DNA from: Pantoea agglomerans
GTDB taxonomy: Bacteria; Pseudomonadota; Gammaproteobacteria; Enterobacterales; Enterobacteriaceae
Reading direction: 5' to 3'
Assembly (NCBI RefSeq): GCF_021397715.1
Contig: NZ_CP090207.1
Coordinates: forward strand, 3,348,001 to 3,412,000
DNA: 64,000 nucleotides
Positions 27,230-36,016 of the stretch are shown here, piece by piece. Every line of letters begins with the position of its first letter. Position 1 is the stretch's first letter. A program made the position numbers and the translations under genes. The notes beneath the pieces are model-generated. The model had not been told where the DNA came from. It saw nothing but the letters and a program-made list of their open reading frames with translations, and did not search any database.

Positions 27230-27720
27230 TCAATACTCTCCTCCAGGCGTAACAGGGTAATTTCCCGCAGCTGATCCAGCGCTTCCTGCTGCTCAGCCTG
27301 TTGATCATTCTGTAACCGACGCTGCAATTCCGCCAGCATCTGCTCTGCACTCCGTCCTTTGGCGCGGATTAAAAACACCCGGCCAAAACGCGCCTCATAA
27401 GCCTGATTGCCCTGCTGCATCGCCTGCTGCAGCGACCGATCGGCCTGCTGCATGGCGGACTGTTCACCGCGCGACAGGGTGGCCTGTTTGTCGCTGCCGC
27501 TGGCCCGCTCGCCGATACGCGGATGGGCAGCCAGCGCCGCCTGTAAATCATCGCTCTGCCACTGACGCGCCAGACTGTCGCCGGTGGCGAGCAGCGCCGC
27601 CACTGAAGGATAGGGCCGCGCCGCCACCAGCGCCTGCTGCCAGTGTGGGATCGCCACACAGTGGGCAATCGCCGCCAGCGCCTGCTCCGCCGGTAACTGA
27701 TTAAAGAGGGTTAATTCCAT
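27226..27720 (-). CDS. uraD: OHCU decarboxylase
   Basis: It decarboxylates 2-oxo-4-hydroxy-4-carboxy-5-ureidoimidazoline to S-allantoin. The 164-residue all-helical protein carries the family motif AAHPRIGERA (catalytic His) and the downstream FGRVFLIRAKGRS segment. It is coupled to uraH (overlap) and two bases downstream of the amidohydrolase. It corresponds to Klebsiella HpxQ. Confidence 0.95.
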   Translation of the reverse strand: MELTLFNQLPAEQALAAIAHCVAIPHWQQALVAARPYPSVAALLATGDSLARQWQSDDLQAALAAHPRIGERASGSDKQATLSRGEQSAMQQADRSLQQAMQQGNQAYEARFGRVFLIRAKGRSAEQMLAELQRRLQNDQQAEQQEALDQLREITLLRLEESIE

Positions 27721-27722
27721 GC

Positions 27723-28976
27723 TCAGCTCCGTTCAGCTATCAGACAAACCGCCTGCAGATAGGCCTGCAGCGCCGGGGCGACGTCGTTCACCGCTACCGA
27801 CTCCGCCGGATGGTGGCTGATGCCGCGGTGATTACGCACAAACAGCATCCCGACCGGCCAGCGTTCGGCAATCGCGATCGCATCATGGCCCGCGCCGCTT
27901 GGCAGCGACAGGCTGCGTCCCTGTACCGTTTCCACCGCATGACTCAGCGCCTGTTGCAGCGCGGAGTCACAGGCGGTGGCCCCGATGCGGTAATATTCGT
28001 TCGCCTCAAAGTGGAGTCCGCGACGCAGCGCAATCGCCTCTGCCTGGGTTAACAGGCTGGAGAGCAGCGCTTCCAGCGGATTGTCCTGCGGCCCGCGCAC
28101 GTCCAGCGACAGCGATACCTCGCCAGGGATGACGTTCACCGCACCCGGCGCGCAGTTAATTGTACCGACGGTGGCGACCAGCTGCGGGTCCTGCTCACGG
28201 GTCGCCTGCTCAATAAACACCATCCATTCGGCAGCGGCGGCCAGCGCATCTTTGCGGTGGGCCATCGGTACCGTGCCCGCATGACCGGCTTCGCCGATGA
28301 AACGGCAGTTGAGCCGACGCGCACCGTTGATCGCCGTCACCACACCCAATGGCAGATCCGCCTGCTCCAGGCAGGGTCCCTGCTCAATGTGCAATTCAAG
28401 GTAGCCGACAATATCCTCAACCCGACGCGCCGCTGAGGCGATTTCACGGCTGTCGAGCCCGACATCCGCCATCGCCTGCGCCACGGTAATGCCGTTGCCG
28501 TCAGGATGGGTTACCCAGCTCTGCGGCCAGCTGCCGGTAATGCCGCGACTGCCGAGCAGCGTAATGCCAAAGCGCGTACCCTCTTCATCGCAAAAACCGA
28601 TCACCTCAATCGCCAGCGGCAAACGCTGCTGGTGCTGATGCAGCCACTGCACGGTTTCGATGGCGCTCAGCACGCCCAGCATCCCGTCGTAGCGACCGGC
28701 GTTACGCACCGTGTCGAGATGCGAGCCCAGCAGCAAGGCGGGCGCGCCGGCTTGCGCGGCTTCATAGCGACCACAGATATTGCCGACCGCATCCTGCCAT
28801 ACCTGCATTCCGGCGGCGGCCATCCACTCGCCTACGCAGGCGTTGGCGCGCAGATGCTCTGGCGACAGATAGACGCGCGTCAGTCCCTGCGCCGTTTCGC
28901 TGATCGCTGCCAGCGCATCACAGCGCGCCATGACGCGCTGCGCGGCGGCGTGGGCTTCGCTGGCATTCATCATCAT
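27723..28976 (-). CDS. hpxK: allantoate amidohydrolase (HpxK type)
   Basis: An M20-family metal enzyme that releases ammonia and CO2 from allantoate to give ureidoglycine. Of 417 residues, metal ligands are visible in LLGSHLDTVRNAGRYDG (His, Asp), GFCDEEGTRFG (Glu-Glu), LHIEQGP (His) and LPSGAGHDAIAIA (His). The start at 28976 overlaps the previous stop (ATGA) and has a GGGAG site; two further ATGs follow immediately. N-carbamoyl-amino-acid hydrolases share the fold, and the choice of allantoate rests on the neighbours. Confidence 0.88.
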   Translation of the reverse strand: MMMNASEAHAAAQRVMARCDALAAISETAQGLTRVYLSPEHLRANACVGEWMAAAGMQVWQDAVGNICGRYEAAQAGAPALLLGSHLDTVRNAGRYDGMLGVLSAIETVQWLHQHQQRLPLAIEVIGFCDEEGTRFGITLLGSRGITGSWPQSWVTHPDGNGITVAQAMADVGLDSREIASAARRVEDIVGYLELHIEQGPCLEQADLPLGVVTAINGARRLNCRFIGEAGHAGTVPMAHRKDALAAAAEWMVFIEQATREQDPQLVATVGTINCAPGAVNVIPGEVSLSLDVRGPQDNPLEALLSSLLTQAEAIALRRGLHFEANEYYRIGATACDSALQQALSHAVETVQGRSLSLPSGAGHDAIAIAERWPVGMLFVRNHRGISHHPAESVAVNDVAPALQAYLQAVCLIAERS

Positions 28977-30208
28977 GCCTGGCTCCCGTAGTAGTCCCAG
29001 GCCGCCTGCGGGGCAGCGCCCTGCGGCGTGCGATAGCCCAGATAGGTCAGCACCGTTTCCAGCGCCGCCAGCGTCTGCATCACGCAATCTTTACGCGCGT
29101 TATAACCCATGGTGCCGATGCGCCACACCTTACCGTGCAGCGGGCCAAACGAGGTGCCAATCTCAATGCCGAAATCTTCCAGCATCAGCTTGCGCACCTG
29201 GTCGCCGTTCACGCCGGACGGGATCATCACGCCCAGCACGTTATTCATTTTGTGTTGCAGATCGCCAAAGGTCTCCAGGCCCATGCCCTGAATCCCTTTC
29301 AGCAGCGCCTCTCCGTGCAGTTTGTGGCGGGCGATGCCGTTATCCAGCCCTTCCTGCAGGATCAGACGGGCACATTCGCGGGCGCCAAACAGCGCACTGG
29401 TCGCCTCTGTATGATGATTAAGCCGCTCCGGTCCCCAGTAATCCATGATCATGCCGAGATCAAAATAGTTGGAGTAGATCATCTCCTCTTCGCCATCCTG
29501 ATGCGCGGCGGTGCGGATCCCCTGCTCGACGCACTTCCGCTTGCGGATCACCGCTTCCATCTGTTCGCTCAGGGTGATCGGCGAGGTGCCGGATGGCCCG
29601 CCGAGGCACTTCTGCATCCCGGCTGAGACCGCATCCAGCCCCCAGGCATCGGTTTCCAGCGCATTACCCGCCAGCGACGCGGTGGCATCGGTGTAGAACA
29701 GCACGCCATACTGTTTGCAAATCGCGCCCAGCTGCGCCAGCGGTTGCAGCATGGTGGTAGAGGTGTCGCCCTGCACCGTCAGCAGCAGCCGTGGCCGCAC
29801 CTTTTTGATCGCATCTTCAATCTGATCCGGAGTAAAAACTTCGCCCCACGGCACCTCAATGGTGTGGACCTCGGCGCGGCAGCGGCGGGCGATTTCACAC
29901 AGCAGATGACCAAAGCGGCCAAACACCGGCACCAGCACTTTGTCACCGGGCCGGATGGCGGAGAGCAGAATCGCCTCGATCCCGGCGCGTGAGGTGCCAT
30001 CAATCAGCAGCGTCCAGCGGTTTTCAGTGCGAAACACGCCGCGATAGAGCGCCATTACCTCATTCATATAGTGGGTCATGGCGGGATCGTACTGGCCGAG
30101 CAGCTGGCTCGACATGGCGCGCAGCACGCGCGGATCGGCGTTGATCGGTCCAGGCCCCATCAGCAGACGTTGCGGTGGATTGAGTTGCGGGTAGCGAGTG
30201 ATATCCAT
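28973..30208 (-). CDS. hpxJ: ureidoglycine aminotransferase (class V, HpxJ/PucG type)
   Basis: It transfers the amino group of unstable ureidoglycine to a keto acid such as pyruvate or glyoxylate, giving oxalurate. The 411-residue class V PLP enzyme has GPGPINADPRVL near the N-terminus and the PLP-contacting Asp in FYTDATASLAG (D174). The Schiff-base lysine is in SAGMQKCLGGPSG (K200). The last part (GPLHGKVWRIGTMGYN) is the usual substrate-arginine segment. It is translationally coupled to hpxK. Alanine-glyoxylate aminotransferase is the close alternative, but the context favours ureidoglycine. Confidence 0.88.
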   Translation of the reverse strand: MDITRYPQLNPPQRLLMGPGPINADPRVLRAMSSQLLGQYDPAMTHYMNEVMALYRGVFRTENRWTLLIDGTSRAGIEAILLSAIRPGDKVLVPVFGRFGHLLCEIARRCRAEVHTIEVPWGEVFTPDQIEDAIKKVRPRLLLTVQGDTSTTMLQPLAQLGAICKQYGVLFYTDATASLAGNALETDAWGLDAVSAGMQKCLGGPSGTSPITLSEQMEAVIRKRKCVEQGIRTAAHQDGEEEMIYSNYFDLGMIMDYWGPERLNHHTEATSALFGARECARLILQEGLDNGIARHKLHGEALLKGIQGMGLETFGDLQHKMNNVLGVMIPSGVNGDQVRKLMLEDFGIEIGTSFGPLHGKVWRIGTMGYNARKDCVMQTLAALETVLTYLGYRTPQGAAPQAAWDYYGSQA

Positions 30209-30229
30209 GATAAATTCCTTGTTGAAGAC

Positions 30230-30961
30230 CTACAGGCGGACCGAGGAGATAAACTGTTTCAGCTCTGGCGATTGCGGCTGTGCAAACAGCGTTTTGCTGT
30301 CGCCCTGCTCCCAGACGCGCCCCTGATGCATAAAGACCACGCGATCGCCCACGTCGCGGGCGAAGTTCATTTCATGGGTGACGAGGATCAGCGTCATTCC
30401 TTCTGCTGCCAGCTGCTCCAGCACTTTGAGCACTTCGCCGACCAGCTCAGGATCGAGCGCAGAGGTGATCTCATCACAGAGTAAAACTTTCGGCGTCATC
30501 GCCAGCGCCCGGGCGATTGCTACCCGCTGCTGCTGGCCGCCAGAGAGGCTGGCGGGATAGTAATCGAGGCGTTCGCCCAGGCCGACCTTCTCCAGCATCT
30601 GCGTCGCCAGCGCCCGGCACTCCGCCTCGCTCTTTTTCAGTACCCGACGCGGTGCCAGCATCACGTTTTCCAGCGCGGTCATGTGCGGGAACAGATTGAA
30701 ACTCTGAAACACCATGCCGACTGAACGGCTGATCTCGCGGGCCTGCGAATCGCGATCGGTAATGGTCATGCCGCCCAGTTTGATGCTGCCTTCCTGATAA
30801 CCCTCCAGCCCATTGATGCAGCGCAGCAAGGTACTTTTGCCTGAGCCGCTGCGACCGATAATCGAGATCACCTCGCCCATGTCGATATCCAGATCCACGC
30901 CTTTCAACACATGGTTGTCGCCGTAATATTTTTGTACCTGATTAATGGTGATGAGCGGCAT
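30230..30961 (-). CDS. polar amino-acid-type ABC transporter, ATP-binding protein
   Basis: A 243-residue GlnQ/HisP-family ATPase with Walker A GRSGSGKSTLLR, signature [15 protein letters not shown], Walker B LLCDEITSALDPE and the switch His in LVTHEMNFA. It overlaps the upstream permease by 20 bases and ends 22 bases before hpxJ. The whole set SBP-permease-permease-ATPase-hpxJ-hpxK-uraD-uraH is therefore one operon, and it probably imports a ureide or purine intermediate rather than an amino acid (inference). Confidence 0.92.
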   Translation of the reverse strand: MPLITINQVQKYYGDNHVLKGVDLDIDMGEVISIIGRSGSGKSTLLRCINGLEGYQEGSIKLGGMTITDRDSQAREISRSVGMVFQSFNLFPHMTALENVMLAPRRVLKKSEAECRALATQMLEKVGLGERLDYYPASLSGGQQQRVAIARALAMTPKVLLCDEITSALDPELVGEVLKVLEQLAAEGMTLILVTHEMNFARDVGDRVVFMHQGRVWEQGDSKTLFAQPQSPELKQFISSVRL

Positions 30962-31601
30962 TGAATTTTTTCTCCAGATACTGGCTGTAGCGAGACAGCG
31001 GATAACACATCAGGAAGTAACCGAGCGCCACCAGCCCAAAGACTTTAAATGGCTGGTAGGTCACGTTGTTCAGAATGGTGCCGGCTTTGGTCAGCTCGAT
31101 AAAACCGATAATCGACGCCAGCGCCGTGCCTTTGATCACCTGCACAGCGAAGCCCACGGTCGGGGCGATGCCGATGCGGATCGCCTGCGGCGCAATCACC
31201 CGCGCCAGGGTCTGACCGAAGCTCAGGCCAAGACAGCGTGACGCTTCCCACTGCCCTTTCGGCAACGCACGAATACTGCCGTACCAGATATCGACCAGAA
31301 AGGCGCTGGTGTAGAAGGTCAGCGCCAGCGAGGCCGCCGTCCAGGGCGCGACGTCAATCCCGAACAGGCCGACGCCAAAAAAGGCGAGAAACAGCTGCAT
31401 CAGCAGCGGCGTGCCCTGGAACAGCGCGGTATAGCCGCGCACCCAGCGCGTCAGCCATTTACGCTGCAGCAGCCGCATAAACAGCAGCGGCAGCGTCACC
31501 AGCGTGCCGCCGACAAACGCCACCAGAGAGAGCAGCAGGGTCCAGCGCGCCGCCAGCAGCAGGTTGCGCACGATGTCCCAGTCGGTGAAGGTTGTCATCA
31601 T
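30942..31601 (-). CDS. polar amino-acid-type ABC transporter, permease 2
   Basis: A 219-residue inner-membrane permease of the HisM/GlnP family with about five membrane spans. The EAA loop reads WEASRCLGLSFGQTLARVIAPQAIRI. The start at 31601 overlaps the previous stop (ATGA) with a GGAGTG site; a longer frame to 31619 starts inside the upstream gene. Two different permeases indicate a heterodimeric channel. Confidence 0.9.
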   Translation of the reverse strand: MMTTFTDWDIVRNLLLAARWTLLLSLVAFVGGTLVTLPLLFMRLLQRKWLTRWVRGYTALFQGTPLLMQLFLAFFGVGLFGIDVAPWTAASLALTFYTSAFLVDIWYGSIRALPKGQWEASRCLGLSFGQTLARVIAPQAIRIGIAPTVGFAVQVIKGTALASIIGFIELTKAGTILNNVTYQPFKVFGLVALGYFLMCYPLSRYSQYLEKKFNAAHHH

Positions 31602-32263
31602 GCCTGCACTCCAAACCATTTACGGCCAATGGCCAGCAGCAGCTGACGCATCGCAATCGACAACGCCAGGTAGATCAACGTGGTCACCAGATAGACCTCA
31701 AAACTTAAAAAGGTGCGCGACTGGATCAGGTTAGCGGCGAAGGTGAGCTCCTCGTAGGAGACCTGCGACACCACCGACGATCCGAGCATCACAATGATGC
31801 ACTGACTCACCAGCGCCGGATAAATGCGCTGCAATGATGGTGGCAGCACCACCCGCAAAAAGGTCTGGCTACGGGTTAAGCCCAGCACCCGGCCCGCTTC
31901 CCACTGCCCTTTTGGCGTCACCTGAATACCGGCGCGGATGATCTCGGTGCTGTAGGCGCCGAGGTTGATCAGCATCGCCAGCAGCGCCGCTTCGCCAGCG
32001 GTGAGTTTCAGGCCCAGGTTAGGCAGACCAAACACGATGAAGAACAGTTGCACCACGAACGGCGTATTGCGGATCAGCTCGACGTAGACGCCCCACAGAC
32101 GGCTCATCCAGCTCGGTTTGCCGCTGCGCAATGCTGCGCCGACAATGCCGAGGCTGACGCCGCCGACGGTGGCCAGCAGCGTCAACTGGATGGTGACCCA
32201 CAGGCCGGAGAGCAGCTCCGGCCAGTAAGGCCACAGGGCGGGAAAGTTAAGTTGCCCGATCAT
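31598..32263 (-). CDS. polar amino-acid-type ABC transporter, permease 1
   Basis: A 221-residue HisQ/GlnP-family permease. It has the conserved opening LLSGLWVTIQLTLLATVGGV, the ELIRNTPFVVQLFFI segment and the EAA loop WEAGRVLGLTRSQTFLRVVLP. It follows the binding protein by ten bases and is coupled to permease 2. Confidence 0.9.
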   Translation of the reverse strand: MIGQLNFPALWPYWPELLSGLWVTIQLTLLATVGGVSLGIVGAALRSGKPSWMSRLWGVYVELIRNTPFVVQLFFIVFGLPNLGLKLTAGEAALLAMLINLGAYSTEIIRAGIQVTPKGQWEAGRVLGLTRSQTFLRVVLPPSLQRIYPALVSQCIIVMLGSSVVSQVSYEELTFAANLIQSRTFLSFEVYLVTTLIYLALSIAMRQLLLAIGRKWFGVQA

Positions 32264-32273
32264 TATCCGTTCC

Positions 32274-33059
32274 TCAGGCGCCGAGGCTGGCGGGCAGCGG
32301 GGCTTTCAGCCACTGTTCTGACAGGCTATTCAGGGTGCCATCTTTGATACCCTGCTCAATCAGCGCATCAATCTTCGCTTTCAGTGCCGGCTGGTCTTTC
32401 TTCAGGCCAATAAAGCAGGGCGAATCTTTCAGCATAAACTGCGCCACCGGGGCTTTGGCCGGGTTCTGGCGGGCAATCGCGGCCACGACCAGGTTACCGG
32501 TCGCCACATACTGCACCTGACCGGAGAGGTAGGCTGACAGCGTGGTGTTGTTATCTTCGTAGCGTTTTACCTGGGCGTCCTTCGGTGCCACCTCACTCAG
32601 CACCATATCCTCCACCGCACCGCGCGTGACGCCAATCGACTTGCCGCTGAGTGCCGCCGCCGATTTGATCTCTTCGCCCTTCGGCCCAAAGACGCCAAGG
32701 AAGAACGGCGCGTAGGCGCGGGTGAAATCGATCACTTTTTCACGTTCAGCATTTTTGCCCATGCTGGAGATCACCAGATCGACCTTGTCGGTTTGCAGAT
32801 AAGGCACCCGGTTAGCACTGCTGACCGGCACCAGCTGTAACTTAAGTTTCATCTGCTTCGCCAGGTACTTCGCCATGTCGATGTCGTAACCCTGCGGTTG
32901 CAGATCCGTGCCGACTGATCCAAACGGCGGGAAATCCTGGGGCACAGCCACGCGGATCACGCCACGCTGCTGGATATCCTGCAGTTGATCGGCCAGCGCG
33001 CTGCCTGCCTGTGCCATCAGTAATGCCGCTGCGGCAACCGCCATCAAAACTTTTTTCAT
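32274..33059 (-). CDS. periplasmic solute-binding protein of the polar amino-acid family
   Basis: The 261-residue precursor starts at the ATG at 33059, giving a clean signal peptide (MKKVLMAVAAAALLMAQAG, cut after ALA). A longer frame to 33161 has no signal. The mature part has the SBP family 3 pattern: GVIRVAVPQDFPPFGSVG, YDIDMAKYLAKQM, KVDLVISSMGKNAEREKVIDF and KSIGVTRGAVEDMV. It is first in the operon with hpxJ, hpxK, uraD and uraH, and so determines what is imported; allantoin, allantoate or urate are candidates, but none can be read from the sequence. Confidence 0.9.
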   Translation of the reverse strand: MKKVLMAVAAAALLMAQAGSALADQLQDIQQRGVIRVAVPQDFPPFGSVGTDLQPQGYDIDMAKYLAKQMKLKLQLVPVSSANRVPYLQTDKVDLVISSMGKNAEREKVIDFTRAYAPFFLGVFGPKGEEIKSAAALSGKSIGVTRGAVEDMVLSEVAPKDAQVKRYEDNNTTLSAYLSGQVQYVATGNLVVAAIARQNPAKAPVAQFMLKDSPCFIGLKKDQPALKAKIDALIEQGIKDGTLNSLSEQWLKAPLPASLGA

Positions 33060-33231
33060 TATGCACCCCGGTGAGATTGTGTGAAACAAAAGATTCTTTA
33101 GCTTCCAATCTGCAACTAATGTGCCAATCAGCGCAGCGGGAGAAAAAAGGTGGAGTGGCAATGAGATGGTGAGAAAAGCGGCGTTATCCGCCGCGATACG
33201 CCGTCGGGAAAGGTTGTACTAAAATGGGGCA

Positions 33232-33250
33232 AGGCACCAAAACGGTGCCT
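33232..33250 (-). terminator. stem-loop after the RpiR gene
   Basis: A seven-base-pair stem (AGGCACC with GGTGCCT) with a five-base loop begins right after the regulator stop. It lacks a T run. The rest of 33060-33251 holds only the leader and promoter space of the transporter operon. Confidence 0.5.
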
Positions 33251-33251
33251 G

Positions 33252-34091
33252 TTAGCGGTGCTCCAGCTCGTCAAACTGCTGGTAAAGGTCGGCAATCTGA
33301 TGAATGCGCTGGCGGCCCTGCGCCAGCATTTCATGCAGCAGCGCGTTGGCGATCAGGTTGATCAGGCTCATTGCCGAGGCGTAGCTATCAAAGGCCGAGA
33401 CGCTGTCGAGCGGCGCACAGAGCTGCCAGCGTGCCAGCGCAATCACCGTTTGCGCCTGCGGCTCACACAGCGCCAGCAGCGGGATGCCGGCGGTTTGTAG
33501 CTGCTGCATCAGCGGGCGAATCATCCGGGTGCGACGGCGGAACGCCATCACCACCACCATATCGTCCGGCGTAATATCCACCAGCTCCTCGGCCAGCGTC
33601 TGGCCTGGCTGCGGCAGAATATGCACCTGCGGCCGCGCCTGCATCAGCTGCTGACGCAGGTGCAGCGCCACCGGATAAGCGTTGCGCATCCCAATGATAA
33701 ACACCCGTTTTGCCTGCGCCAGCTGCTGGATCACCTCGCCGAAATGCTGCGCGTCCAGGCTATTGACCCATTGCGTCAGGTTAGCCATCTCCTGCTTATA
33801 GTGGCGCGACAGCAAGGTGTTGCCCTGCACCGCATCGCGGTTATCGGTCAGCGGCATACCGCTCTGTCGCAGGGTACGCAGCTCATCGCGCATCTCTTTA
33901 TACTTTTCATAGCCCAGCCGTTTGAACAACCGGCTGACGGTGGCTTTCGACACGCCGCTGAGCCGCGCCAGCTCGGCGCTGTTGTAGCTGATCAGATCGT
34001 CAAAATGGTCAAAAACAAAGTCAGCAATACGCTGCTCTTGCGGTGAGAGCTGGGAATAGTGGCTTCTGAGTCGTTCATCAAGCTGTTGCAT
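33252..34091 (-). CDS. RpiR-family transcriptional regulator
   Basis: The 279-residue protein has an N-terminal helix-turn-helix of the RpiR type (SPQEQRIADFVFDHFDDLISYNSAELARLSGVSKATVSRLF pattern, residues about 15-60) and a C-terminal SIS domain. The SIS domain usually binds a phosphosugar, although family members near purine genes respond to other ligands. The start at 34091 has an AGGA site. It stands between the transporter/hpxJK operon and the divergent hpxWXYZ operon, so it is the likely local regulator of one or both. Signal unknown. Confidence 0.88.
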   Translation of the reverse strand: MQQLDERLRSHYSQLSPQEQRIADFVFDHFDDLISYNSAELARLSGVSKATVSRLFKRLGYEKYKEMRDELRTLRQSGMPLTDNRDAVQGNTLLSRHYKQEMANLTQWVNSLDAQHFGEVIQQLAQAKRVFIIGMRNAYPVALHLRQQLMQARPQVHILPQPGQTLAEELVDITPDDMVVVMAFRRRTRMIRPLMQQLQTAGIPLLALCEPQAQTVIALARWQLCAPLDSVSAFDSYASAMSLINLIANALLHEMLAQGRQRIHQIADLYQQFDELEHR

Positions 34092-34201
34092 AACAGGTCC
34101 TGTAACTTTTGTTTCAGCTGAAGCTAGCATAATTTGCGCCAGGTTAACGCGGCTGTCATAACGGCCGGAATGAAAACTGGAACAGCTCTTGCTTTGTATA
34201 C

Positions 34202-34226
34202 CGTTCTGTCACCCGATAACAGAACG
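34202..34226 (+). promoter_or_regulatory. inverted repeat before hpxW, candidate operator
   Basis: Eight-base arms CGTTCTGT and ACAGAACG are separated by nine bases, nine bases before the hpxW start. In the same divergent region a TTCAGCTGAA palindrome lies at about 34112-34121, near the regulator gene. Either could bind the RpiR protein. Confidence 0.5.
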
Positions 34227-34234
34227 AGAAAAGC

Positions 34235-35821
34235 ATGAATCAAAGCAATATGGCCCCGCAGGGGATGGCGGTGACGCCGCACCATCTGGCCAGTGAAAGT
34301 GCGCTGGCGGTGCTGCGTGACGGCGGCAACGCCATTGAAGCGATGGTGGCGGCGGCCTCAACCATCGCCGTGGTCTATCCGCACATGAATGGCCTTGGCG
34401 GCGACGGCTTCTGGCTGATTATGCCGCCGGGCGGCGATCCTGTCGCGATTGATGCCAGCGGCGCCGCCGGATCGCTGGCCCACTTCGACTTTTACGCCGA
34501 TCATCAACAGATCCCGCATCGCGGTCCGAAAGCCGCATTAACCGTTGCCGGCACGGTCAGCGGCTGGCAGGAAGCGTTACAGCTGGGCGCGGAGCTGGGC
34601 GGTACGCCGCTGCCGCTGGCGCGTCTGTTGCGCGATGCCATTCGTTATGCCGCCGATGGCATTCCGGTCACCGCTTCGCAGACCGCCGCCACGACGACAT
34701 TCCGCCACGAGTTGCAGCATCAGCCCGGCTTTGCCGCCACGTTTATGCCCGATGGCGATGTGCCGCAACCGGGCAGCCGCTTTACTCAGCCAGCGCTGGC
34801 GCAAACGCTGTGTCAGCTGACGGAACAGGGACTCGACAGTTTCTATCGCGGTCCGCTGGCGCGCCATCTCGCCAGTGAGCTGTCAGCGCTGGGTATGCCG
34901 ATCACCCTTGAGGATCTGCAACAGCAGCGCGCCCGCCGCTGTACGCCGCTGCATCTGTCACACAGCGAAGGCGATATCTGGAATATGACGCCGCCGACCC
35001 AGGGCATGGTGTCGCTGGCGATCCTGGGCATCACCGACGTGCTGGAGATGGGCGACGCCACTGAAGCGCAGACTATCCACCGCATCGTTGAGGCGACCAA
35101 AAAAGCCTTTGCGCTGCGTGACAAACACATCACCGATCCGCGTCACGTTACCGAAGATTTGCAGGCGCTGCTCGACAGCGATCATCTTCGCACGCTCGCC
35201 AGCCAGATTGACGATCGCCAGGCGGCGCCCTGGGGCAACGGCCGCGGGCCGGGCGATACGGTCTGGATGGGCGTGATGGACAGCAGCGGCCTCGCGGTAT
35301 CGTTTATTCAGAGTATCTATCACGAATTTGGCAGCGGCGTGGTGCTGCCCGGCACCGGTATCACCTGGCAGAACCGCGGTGCGGCCTTCAGTCTCGATCC
35401 CGATCATCTACTGGCGCTAGCCCCTGGCAAGCAGCCGTTCCATACCCTGAATCCGGCGGCTGCGCGGCTGAAAGATGGCCGCACGCTGGTTTATGGCTCG
35501 ATGGGAGGCGACGGCCAGCCACAGACCCAGGCGGCGATTTTTACCCGTCATGTGATTCAGGGCCTGCCGCTGCAGCAGGCGGTGAGCGCGCCACGCTGGC
35601 TGCTGGGCCGCACCTGGGGCCAGTCTTCCGACTCGCTCAAACTGGAGAGCCGCCTGGCACCGGAAACGGTGGAGCAGCTGCGCCAGTGGGGACATCAGGT
35701 CGAACTGCTGCCGGCCTTCAGTGAATTTGTCGGCCATGCGGGCGCAATTGTGCGTCACAGCAATGGCATGTTTGAAGGCGCCAGCGATCCGCGCAGCAAC
35801 GGCAGCGCCGCCGGTTTTTAA
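34235..35821 (+). CDS. hpxW: oxamate amidohydrolase (gamma-glutamyltransferase family, HpxW type)
   Basis: A cytoplasmic Ntn hydrolase of the gamma-glutamyltranspeptidase family without a signal peptide. In Klebsiella, HpxW was reported to hydrolyse oxamate to oxalate and ammonia. The 528-residue proenzyme has GGNAIEAMVAA and NGLGGDGFW in the large subunit. The autocleavage site precedes Thr342 in GPGDTVWMGVMD, and SMGGDGQPQTQAA lies in the small subunit. It is followed at 12 bases by hpxX; the set hpxWXYZ is one operon. Confidence 0.88.
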   Translation: MNQSNMAPQGMAVTPHHLASESALAVLRDGGNAIEAMVAAASTIAVVYPHMNGLGGDGFWLIMPPGGDPVAIDASGAAGSLAHFDFYADHQQIPHRGPKAALTVAGTVSGWQEALQLGAELGGTPLPLARLLRDAIRYAADGIPVTASQTAATTTFRHELQHQPGFAATFMPDGDVPQPGSRFTQPALAQTLCQLTEQGLDSFYRGPLARHLASELSALGMPITLEDLQQQRARRCTPLHLSHSEGDIWNMTPPTQGMVSLAILGITDVLEMGDATEAQTIHRIVEATKKAFALRDKHITDPRHVTEDLQALLDSDHLRTLASQIDDRQAAPWGNGRGPGDTVWMGVMDSSGLAVSFIQSIYHEFGSGVVLPGTGITWQNRGAAFSLDPDHLLALAPGKQPFHTLNPAAARLKDGRTLVYGSMGGDGQPQTQAAIFTRHVIQGLPLQQAVSAPRWLLGRTWGQSSDSLKLESRLAPETVEQLRQWGHQVELLPAFSEFVGHAGAIVRHSNGMFEGASDPRSNGSAAGF

Positions 35822-35833
35822 CAGGAGCCCACC

Positions 35834-36016
35834 ATGAACTCACCAGACTGGACCCACTACATCGCTCATATGGAGCAGATACTGCAACTGGAGCTGGATG
35901 ACGCCCGGCGCGCAGAGTTATTAATCCAGCTCACGCGAATTGCGCAGATGGCGGAGCCGCTGATGGCTTATCCGCTCGACGATCGGCTGGACGTCGCGGG
36001 AGTGTATCAGGCATGA
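35834..36016 (+). CDS. hpxX: small GatC/AtzG-like partner protein HpxX
   Basis: A 60-residue acidic, helical protein (opening MNSPDWTHYIAHMEQIL) lying directly before and overlapping the amidase by four bases. It has the size and position of AtzG, the small subunit that binds the amidase AtzE, which resembles GatC with GatA. It has the short C-terminal stretch PLMAYPLDDRLDVAGVYQA that would wrap the partner (inference by analogy). A GGAG site is present. Confidence 0.75.
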   Translation: MNSPDWTHYIAHMEQILQLELDDARRAELLIQLTRIAQMAEPLMAYPLDDRLDVAGVYQA

